Shown piece after piece: positions 56,803 to 64,000 of a stretch of DNA of 64,000 bases. The position numbers and the translations under genes were made by a program. The stretch's first letter is position 1; each line of letters begins with the position of its first letter. The notes below the pieces were generated by a model that was not told the origin of the DNA, searched no databases, and saw only the letters and a list, made by a program, of their open reading frames with translations. This stretch comes from Ferrovum sp. (lineage in GTDB: Bacteria > Pseudomonadota > Gammaproteobacteria > Burkholderiales > Ferrovaceae), in assembly GCA_010435995.1 (NCBI GenBank), contig JAAGNR010000039.1, forward strand, positions 37,486 to 101,485, read 5' to 3'.

Positions 56803-57674
56803 AGTACCGATTTCAGGGTACTGCCCATTTCCGCAGGGTTGCGCGTGATTTTGATCCCACACTCTTCCATGATCGCCAACTTCTCCTGCGCCGTACCCTG
56901 TCCGCCAGAAATGATAGCGCCCGCATGTCCCATGCGTTTCCCGGGAGGTGCCGTCACACCAGCGATAAAACCGATCACCGGCTTGCGCATGTGCTCCTTG
57001 ATCCAGCGGGCGCAAATTTCTTCATCAGACCCGCCGATTTCTCCTACCATAATCACCGCTTCGGTAGCGGGATCGTCATTGAACATTTGCATGACTTCCA
57101 AATGTTTCATGCCATTTACCGGATCGCCGCCGATCCCCACGCAAGTGGACTGACCAAGCCCCAGTTCGCGCAACTGCCCCACCGCCTCATAGGTCAGAGT
57201 CCCTGAACGGGAAACGACACCAATAGGGCCCGGTTGGTGAATATGGCCCGGCATGATACCGATCTTGATTTGTCCTGGGGTAATCACACCGGGACAATTG
57301 GGTCCAATCAATCGAGATTTAGAGCCGCGCATGCGATAGCGTGTGCGAATCATGTCACGCACCGGAATTCCTTCGGTAATACAGATCACCAGTTCAATAC
57401 CTGCAGCTACGGCTTCATCAATGGCCGCCGCCGCGTACGGAGGAGGCACATAGATGACGGAAGCATTGGCTCCTGTCTGTTCCCGTGCTTCGGCCACCGT
57501 ATTGTAAATGGGAACCTCTTCCACACTCTGCCCCCCCTTTCCGGGAGTAACGCCAGCCACGAAACATTCCGTTCCGAAAGCGTAATCGCGGCACAGACGG
57601 GTATGAAACAACCCTGTTTTACCAGTGATCCCTTGGGTCAGCACCCGCGTATTTTTATCGATCAAAATTGACAT
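56799..57674 (-). CDS. sucD: Succinyl-CoA synthetase alpha subunit
   Basis: [31 protein letters not shown] active-site His. Confidence 0.97.
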   Translation of the reverse strand: MSILIDKNTRVLTQGITGKTGLFHTRLCRDYAFGTECFVAGVTPGKGGQSVEEVPIYNTVAEAREQTGANASVIYVPPPYAAAAIDEAVAAGIELVICITEGIPVRDMIRTRYRMRGSKSRLIGPNCPGVITPGQIKIGIMPGHIHQPGPIGVVSRSGTLTYEAVGQLRELGLGQSTCVGIGGDPVNGMKHLEVMQMFNDDPATEAVIMVGEIGGSDEEICARWIKEHMRKPVIGFIAGVTAPPGKRMGHAGAIISGGQGTAQEKLAIMEECGIKITRNPAEMGSTLKSVL

Positions 57675-57675
57675 G

Positions 57676-58839
57676 TCACCCTCGCGCTGCGGCCACCACC
57701 TGCGCTGCCGCATCCGCCATATTCACAGCCGACAGGATGGGCAGGCCGGAATCCGCCAGAATTTGTTTTCCCAACTCCACATTGGTCCCTTCGAGACGAA
57801 CCACCAAAGGCACAGCCAAGCGCACCTGACGTGCGGCAGCCACTACCCCTTCGGCGATTACGTCACACTTCATGATGCCCCCGAAAATATTCACCAAAAT
57901 CGCCTTGAGCCCGGGATTAGACAACATCAATTTGAAAGCTTCGGTGACTTTTTCCGTAGTGGCGCCACCACCCACATCCAGAAAATTCGCCGGATTACCG
58001 CCATACAGTTTCACGATATCCATAGTCGCCATGGCGAGCCCAGCCCCATTCACCAAACAACCGATGTTCCCCTCCAAGGAAATATAGGACAAACCAAAAC
58101 GCGAAGCTTCGATTTCATTGGGATCTTCTTCGTCCAAATCGCGCCACGCCTGAATGTCCTCATGACGGTACAAGGCATTGGCATCAAAATTGAATTTGGC
58201 ATCTAGGGCAAGAACTTTTCCATCGCCCGTTACGGCCATAGGATTGATTTCAGCCAGACTGGCATCGGTGTCATCGAAAGCGCGGTAAAGTCCCAGCATG
58301 AGATCTCGGGCTTGCCCCACCAAGGACTCCGGCACCCCAATCTGACGCGCCAAAGTCTCCGCTTGCTCGGGCCGCAACCCCACCCCTGGATCCACCTGAG
58401 CGGTGTGAATTTGTTCCGGATGGCTGGCCGCCACTTCCTCGATGTCCATGCCTCCAGCCGCACTGGCCATCAGGGCTACTTGCTGGGTATTCCGGTCAAC
58501 CACCATGCCCACGTACAGCTCCTGACGAATATCAGCGCCTTCCTCCACCAGCAGGCGATGCACCGTTTGCCCATGGGGACCCGTCTGATGGGTCACCAAC
58601 TGCATGCCCAAAATCTGGCGCGCAGCAGTTTCCAGCTCGTCATCGGTACGCACTACTTTGACCCCCCCCCCTTTACCGCGGCCCCCTGCGTGAATCTGCG
58701 CTTTGACAACGCGCACTCCCGCCCCCAAAGTATGGCCCGCAGCCACGGCTTCTTCCACGGAGAAACATGGAACGCCCCGGGGAACTGCCACGCCATAGCG
58801 TTGCAACAAGGCTTTTGCCTGATATTCGTGAATTTTCAT
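57676..58839 (-). CDS. sucC: Succinyl-CoA synthetase beta subunit
   Basis: [38 protein letters not shown]. Confidence 0.97.
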   Translation of the reverse strand: MKIHEYQAKALLQRYGVAVPRGVPCFSVEEAVAAGHTLGAGVRVVKAQIHAGGRGKGGGVKVVRTDDELETAARQILGMQLVTHQTGPHGQTVHRLLVEEGADIRQELYVGMVVDRNTQQVALMASAAGGMDIEEVAASHPEQIHTAQVDPGVGLRPEQAETLARQIGVPESLVGQARDLMLGLYRAFDDTDASLAEINPMAVTGDGKVLALDAKFNFDANALYRHEDIQAWRDLDEEDPNEIEASRFGLSYISLEGNIGCLVNGAGLAMATMDIVKLYGGNPANFLDVGGGATTEKVTEAFKLMLSNPGLKAILVNIFGGIMKCDVIAEGVVAAARQVRLAVPLVVRLEGTNVELGKQILADSGLPILSAVNMADAAAQVVAAARG

Positions 58840-58904
58840 GGTCCGCTTGGTCTCACCCAAAAGTGGAATAAAGGTCGATTGTACCGCAAAGCCAAGGGTT
58901 TTCC

Positions 58905-59432
58905 TCAGGACTTGAGCGCCGACCAATGGGGATAGAACCGTGCCACCACTTCCCCAGAAGTACTCAGGGCATGACATCCATCCAGATGAGGGGGTCGCTC
59001 TACCGCATCCGGTTTGAGGGTTCCGTAACGGGTCTGGAATGCCACTGTCGCTACCACCCCCACCAATTCCGTCAAATGCGTACAGCCATGTAGACCGCCC
59101 AAACGACTGCGTACCACCTTGGTAAATCCGGGGGCAATGGCCACTCCCTTCAACAACCCATAGGCCGGGGTAATCTTTTCGCAGGTTCCCGGATAAGGCC
59201 GACTGTTCATGCGGGCTTCGGCTTCCTGGATCACCATGTCGTCATTCACCGTCAAACGCAGAAACATGTCATGAATCGGCTCTCCGGCAGGGAGTTTACC
59301 CTGGACCATGTCTGCCTCATGCCCTTTGACATCCCGCAACCATCCTTCCACATCGTAGCACCCGTCCGCACGAGCATAACCCTTCACTTCTATGGTGCGC
59401 TGATGCAACAGCTCGCGGTCCATCGTCGTCAT
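58905..59432 (-). CDS. DUF2889-like conserved protein
   Basis: [34 protein letters not shown]...[11 protein letters not shown]. Confidence 0.7.
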   Translation of the reverse strand: MTTMDRELLHQRTIEVKGYARADGCYDVEGWLRDVKGHEADMVQGKLPAGEPIHDMFLRLTVNDDMVIQEAEARMNSRPYPGTCEKITPAYGLLKGVAIAPGFTKVVRSRLGGLHGCTHLTELVGVVATVAFQTRYGTLKPDAVERPPHLDGCHALSTSGEVVARFYPHWSALKS

Positions 59433-59500
59433 ATACCCCCCTGAGTAAAAATTTCACGCATAATAGCGGTGCTGCCAGTCACCACTCCGAGATTTCTGCT

Positions 59501-61474
59501 GTGCGTCAATTCCATTCAATTCTTGCGCTTCTCTGTGGCCTTACGCTGCTCATCATCGTCACAACACTACCGGCAGAGGAATGGTTACCTCCCGATGATT
59601 CAGGAGCGGCCCCTCAGCCCCATGCTGCGACGGCCCTGACCGATGAAGAACTGCTGCGTGCCCATCAAGCCTGGCAGCAGCACGACCAAAAAACGCTACA
59701 AAGCATTGCGGACCAGGCACAGGGACCGTTATCGGATTATCCACGATATTGGGCTTTAAAAGAGCGGCTGAGCCAGGGAAATGTCTTTGTGATCCCCGAA
59801 GTTCAGGCATTTATGCGTGACTTCCCAAATAGCCCTCTGACTCCACTACTCCGCCAACAATGGCTCGACAGCCTAGGGCAAAACGAGAACTGGCGAACCT
59901 TTGAGGCGCAACTGACGGCAAGCGATATGAAGCTCCCCACTCTGGCTTGTTATCACTGGCATGCCGAACTGCTTCAGGGGAAACAGGACTTCATCGAGGG
60001 CGCTCTGGCTTATTGGAAGGCTCATGGGCGTTGGTCCGCCGCCTGCGATCCGGTATTTCGCCAACTGCTGGCCATCCACGCCCTGACTCCGGAGGATCTA
60101 TGGAACGCCATGCGCCATGCCCTAGGGCAGAATCGTTTGCGCGAGGTGCACTACATCAACAGTTTTTTCCCTCCATTCCAAGGACTCGATGAAGACGCCC
60201 TGAGTCTGGCGTCGGGGCGCCCCCAAAAATACCTGGAGGACGCCCCTCCCATCGATGCTTCCGCAACCCGCAGCAGGCGCGAACTGTGGCTTTATGCCCT
60301 GCTCCGGTTGGCTTCGCGTAACCCTGATGAAGCTGCGGGATACTGGGCCGACCTGGCCCCCAATATGAATCCGCAAGATCGCGCCTATGGCTGGGAACAG
60401 CTGGCCTATAGGGGCGCCGTGAACTTTTCCGAGCATACACTGGACTGGTTTCAGCAAGACACGTCCCCCCTGGAAAACGATGAACTACGCGCGTGGAAAA
60501 TTCGTGCCGCCCTGCGCCAAAAAAATTGGGACGTTGTTCTCGATGTGATGGCCCAGCTGAGTCCTGCCGAAGCCGCCAAACCCGTATGGAAATACTGGAA
60601 AGCGCAAGCGCTGAACGCGACCCAGCATCCCATCGAAGCACGCCACCTCCTCGGTGAAATCGCACAAACCCCAGGATATTATGGGCTCCTCGCGGGCGAA
60701 GAGCTCAACATCCCCTGGAAACTGACGCCCTCTCCTCCAGCCCTCGACGAGGCTACCCTAGCCAGTGTTCGCACCTTGCTGTCACGACCTTTACGTTTGC
60801 TGCGCCTGGATCTGGTCACAGAGGCACGGGGTGAATGGGTGGCACTGGAACCCTCTCTGGACTCGCGCCAGCATCTGGCCGCCGCCCAAATTGCCTCCCA
60901 GCTCGGGTGGTATGATCGCAGCATTCACAGCGCCGAACATACTGACCTGGTTGACCCTGCACTTCTATTCCCCCTGCCCTACGCCACCTTGATTCACTCC
61001 TGCGCTGCGCGCTATGGTGTGAGCGAACCCTGGATTTTGGCTGTCATACGCCAGGAAAGTCGTTTTTTTGTCACTGCCCGCTCCCGCACCGGAGCCCTGG
61101 GATTGATGCAACTCATGCCCGCCACGGCCCGCTGGTCGGCGCGACGAATCGGAATCAAGAACTACCACGCAGAAGATGCGAATGTGGCAGAAACCAATAT
61201 CCCCCTGGGAACCTATTACCTCGGTCACCTCAATCAACTCCTAGGTAATCCCATATTGGCCGTCATGGGGTATAACGCGGGCCCACTGCGCGCCCAAACT
61301 TGGGCCAGCTCCGGCATTGGTGATCCGCGCATATTCGTGGAAAACACGCCCCTCGATGAAACCCGGGATTATGTCCAGCAGGTGTTGTATAACAAGGTGG
61401 TGTATGCCACTCGCTTGCAGAAGCCCAGCCCTTCCCTGCATACCCTCCTGAATACGCTGTCCCACTCACCGTGA
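59501..61474 (+). CDS. slt: Soluble lytic murein transglycosylase
   Basis: C-terminal [35 protein letters not shown]; long helical N-terminus. Confidence 0.92.
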   Translation: MRQFHSILALLCGLTLLIIVTTLPAEEWLPPDDSGAAPQPHAATALTDEELLRAHQAWQQHDQKTLQSIADQAQGPLSDYPRYWALKERLSQGNVFVIPEVQAFMRDFPNSPLTPLLRQQWLDSLGQNENWRTFEAQLTASDMKLPTLACYHWHAELLQGKQDFIEGALAYWKAHGRWSAACDPVFRQLLAIHALTPEDLWNAMRHALGQNRLREVHYINSFFPPFQGLDEDALSLASGRPQKYLEDAPPIDASATRSRRELWLYALLRLASRNPDEAAGYWADLAPNMNPQDRAYGWEQLAYRGAVNFSEHTLDWFQQDTSPLENDELRAWKIRAALRQKNWDVVLDVMAQLSPAEAAKPVWKYWKAQALNATQHPIEARHLLGEIAQTPGYYGLLAGEELNIPWKLTPSPPALDEATLASVRTLLSRPLRLLRLDLVTEARGEWVALEPSLDSRQHLAAAQIASQLGWYDRSIHSAEHTDLVDPALLFPLPYATLIHSCAARYGVSEPWILAVIRQESRFFVTARSRTGALGLMQLMPATARWSARRIGIKNYHAEDANVAETNIPLGTYYLGHLNQLLGNPILAVMGYNAGPLRAQTWASSGIGDPRIFVENTPLDETRDYVQQVLYNKVVYATRLQKPSPSLHTLLNTLSHSP

Positions 61475-62628
61475 AAATCTATGAAGTGGGTGGAGCCGTA
61501 CGCGATGCCCTGCTGGGCATTCCTCTCGCCGATCGCGACTGGGTAGTCGTGGGCGCCACTCCAGAAGAAATGATATCTCTGGGCTTCAAACCGGTGGGGC
61601 GGGACTTTCCGGTATTCCTCCACCCCCTCACCCATGAAGAATATGCCTTGGCCCGTACGGAACGCAAAACCGCCCCCGGTTACCGCGGATTCGTGATCCA
61701 TTCCAGCCCCTCTGTGAGCCTGGAAGAAGACCTGGCCCGCCGGGACTTGACCATCAATGCCATGGCACGGGATGAACAGGGTCAGTTGATCGACCCCTTC
61801 GGCGGTCAACCTGACCTCACGGCACGCATCCTGCGTCATGTCAGTCCAGCATTCACCGAAGATCCGGTGCGCCTGCTGCGGGTGGCACGCTTCAGCGCAC
61901 GGCTGGCACCCTTCCACTTCACCGTGGCAGCGGAAACTGTAACGTTATTGCGAAAAATGGTAACCCATGGGGAAATCGATGCCCTAGTCCCAGAACGCGT
62001 GGGGCAGGAATTGGAACGGGGTCTCGACTGCTCTACCCCCTCGCCTCAATTTGCCCAACTCGCAGAATGGGGCGCGCTTCCACGGCTGTTTCCAGGCATT
62101 GAACCGTTATGGGAAACCAACGCTTTTGCCTCTGCGCGAGGGATAGATATGGCGGCCAGTCTGGGACTGCCACGGGCAAGTCGGTGGGCAGTCTGGCTCA
62201 CGCTACTGGCCCACAATCACCCTGCCACCCTATGGCGCCCACTGCTCGACGCCTGGGCAGAAAAACTGCGCTGGGGTCATGCCCAACGACAATGGCTAAC
62301 ACTATCCTTGGCCCATGGCGCAGAACTGCGTCATCTCCCAGAGCATGGAGCAGAACTCTGGCTTCCCCTGCTGGAACGCTGCGACGCCTGGCGTCGCCCA
62401 ACCCGCTTCGCCGAGTTTTTAGCAGTTCAATGGTGCGTGGGCACCATACTCGAGGACGTTGTTCCCCATCTGGAACAGCGGGGTCAGGAAGCCCTGAAGA
62501 CTTGCCAAACCCTGGACCTTCATTCCTTGATCCAGACCGTCCCTTCACCGCGCGACATTCCTCAAAGGGTGCACGCGGCCCGCCTGGAAGCGCTACAAAA
62601 TCTTGATCGGTCAAAGACCCAGGGCTGA
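61471..62628 (+). CDS. cca: tRNA nucleotidyltransferase (CCA-adding)
   Basis: [49 protein letters not shown] start overlaps the slt stop (GTGA). Confidence 0.95.
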   Translation: MKIYEVGGAVRDALLGIPLADRDWVVVGATPEEMISLGFKPVGRDFPVFLHPLTHEEYALARTERKTAPGYRGFVIHSSPSVSLEEDLARRDLTINAMARDEQGQLIDPFGGQPDLTARILRHVSPAFTEDPVRLLRVARFSARLAPFHFTVAAETVTLLRKMVTHGEIDALVPERVGQELERGLDCSTPSPQFAQLAEWGALPRLFPGIEPLWETNAFASARGIDMAASLGLPRASRWAVWLTLLAHNHPATLWRPLLDAWAEKLRWGHAQRQWLTLSLAHGAELRHLPEHGAELWLPLLERCDAWRRPTRFAEFLAVQWCVGTILEDVVPHLEQRGQEALKTCQTLDLHSLIQTVPSPRDIPQRVHAARLEALQNLDRSKTQG

Positions 62629-63798
62629 TAAGGCCAGCGCACTTTCACGCCCCCGTCCCAAGACCAACACCTTGAACAATTCGCCCATTTCTGCCGGACT
62701 TAACAGCTTTTGCACCGCGCTCACTTCCGGAAAGTAAGCGCTCACATCTTCAGGGTTCAAGCGATCCAACTCAGCGGTGATCCCCTCTTCAATCAACCAT
62801 GCAGCCTGGGACTGCCAGGATTCTATCTGGAGACCAGCGGCACGTGCGACTGCAGCCGTCCGGGTAAAATCCACGTGGGCCGTCACATCCTGCAACCCCG
62901 GAAAGAGCAGGGGGTCCGTATGGGCGTGGTGACGATAGTGACACATCAGGGTTCCACCACTTCGTTGCGGGTGGTAAAACTCCCGCGCAGGAAATCCATA
63001 ATCAATAAAAAATGCCCGCCCTGCCGCCAAAGTCCGCCCCAGCAGCGTCATCAAACCCTCAATGGCCGGCGCCACTTCGGTATCATAACCCTCTGGGTAG
63101 CCAGACATCATAGGCAATCCTGCAAGCAAAGCCGAATCCGCCGACAGCTCGCGGCTCTGCCAAAGCCATTTCCCTGAATCCAGGGCCAGCCCCCATTGAT
63201 GCCACTGTCCAAGGGACCAGCGCAAGCGCTGGACCGGCAGCGCATCCAAAACTTCATTGGCCAATACTACCCCCTCCAGGGAATCCGGCCAGTGATCCAG
63301 CCACTCAATCCGTTGTTTCAGCGCCAATGGTAACTGGGCAAGTTTTTCCTCCTGCCGCTGGCGCAAGTCAGCACTTACTTCCAGAATGAAATAATGCTGT
63401 GGCAGCTGTTGCTGCTGAGACAAGGCGACAAGCAGATCGTAAGCCAATTGTCCTGAACCCGCCCCGAGCTCTAACACTGAGGTCTCGCGTCCCTCGAGTT
63501 CGCGCAAGGTTCGCCCCACGGGATGAGCCAGGGTACGCGCAAACAGAGGAGTCATTTCTGGCGCTGTGGTGAAATCTCCCAGAGCCCCCAGTTTTACCGC
63601 TCCGGCAGCGTAATACCCCAATCCTGGGGCATACAGCAGGAGTTCCATGAACCGAGAAAAATCGATCCACCCTCCCGCATTTTCAATGACCTCATCGATG
63701 TGTGTACGCAATCTCTGGCTGTGCTTGCGCGCCTCTTCCGCCGGGAGAAGAGATTCCGGAATAATTTGCAAAATACTGATATCATGGTCATATTTCAT
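62611..63798 (-). CDS. SAM-dependent methyltransferase, MidA/NDUFAF7-like
   Basis: [47 protein letters not shown]. Confidence 0.9.
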   Translation of the reverse strand: MKYDHDISILQIIPESLLPAEEARKHSQRLRTHIDEVIENAGGWIDFSRFMELLLYAPGLGYYAAGAVKLGALGDFTTAPEMTPLFARTLAHPVGRTLRELEGRETSVLELGAGSGQLAYDLLVALSQQQQLPQHYFILEVSADLRQRQEEKLAQLPLALKQRIEWLDHWPDSLEGVVLANEVLDALPVQRLRWSLGQWHQWGLALDSGKWLWQSRELSADSALLAGLPMMSGYPEGYDTEVAPAIEGLMTLLGRTLAAGRAFFIDYGFPAREFYHPQRSGGTLMCHYRHHAHTDPLLFPGLQDVTAHVDFTRTAAVARAAGLQIESWQSQAAWLIEEGITAELDRLNPEDVSAYFPEVSAVQKLLSPAEMGELFKVLVLGRGRESALALSALGL

Positions 63799-63815
63799 AT
63801 ATTTCAGGGCATTTG

Positions 63816-63998
63816 ATGAAGTTTTTCTGGCAAATTGCAATTTTTTTTATACTGCTCAATGGGGCATGGTATCTGACTTATTCGGATAACATTTGGGTGT
63901 ATGGTACGGGATTCGCCCTCATGGGGTTGTTGATGATTTATTCCCTGATGATTATCCTCAAAATCCTGCGCAAAGCCCCCCCCACTCCCCATGACTAA
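63816..63998 (+). CDS. Small two-helix membrane protein
   Basis: 60 aa ORF with two hydrophobic stretches (FFWQIAIFFILLNGAWYLTY; GFALMGLLMIYSLMIIL). Confidence 0.4.
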   Translation: MKFFWQIAIFFILLNGAWYLTYSDNIWVYGTGFALMGLLMIYSLMIILKILRKAPPTPHD

Positions 63999-64000
63999 CC

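Overview
The window is gene-dense bacterial chromosome, probably from an acidophilic Acidithiobacillus-like or gammaproteobacterial autotroph. That assignment is an inference from gene order and protein character, not a database result. Main blocks: (i) an accessory left end (1-9 kb) with a sulfotransferase, a Tat-type GH1 glucosidase plus MFS permease, an ArsR/OYE/SDR operon with a clear operator, an intact MazEF-like toxin-antitoxin pair, and a decayed Cas4/HicAB scar beside the 3' end of tRNA-Ser; (ii) rlmD/NUDIX and a YVTN propeller - polysaccharide deacetylase - sterol desaturase operon; (iii) htpG, NUDIX and a complete 14-gene nuo operon, then tRNA-Leu, secG, tpiA; (iv) a phosphate/polyphosphate module (ompW, lipase, pstBACS, ppx, olsB-like <- | -> ppk, sixA) with a candidate Pho box in the divergent promoter; (v) glmM, folP, ftsH, rlmE, yhbY, greA, carB, carA, dapB, bamE, fur, sucDC, slt, cca, midA. 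No CRISPR array, rRNA operon or intact transposon was recognised. I found no clearly new system. The best candidates for follow-up are the phosphate/ornithine-lipid/polyP module and the cas4/toxin-antitoxin scar.
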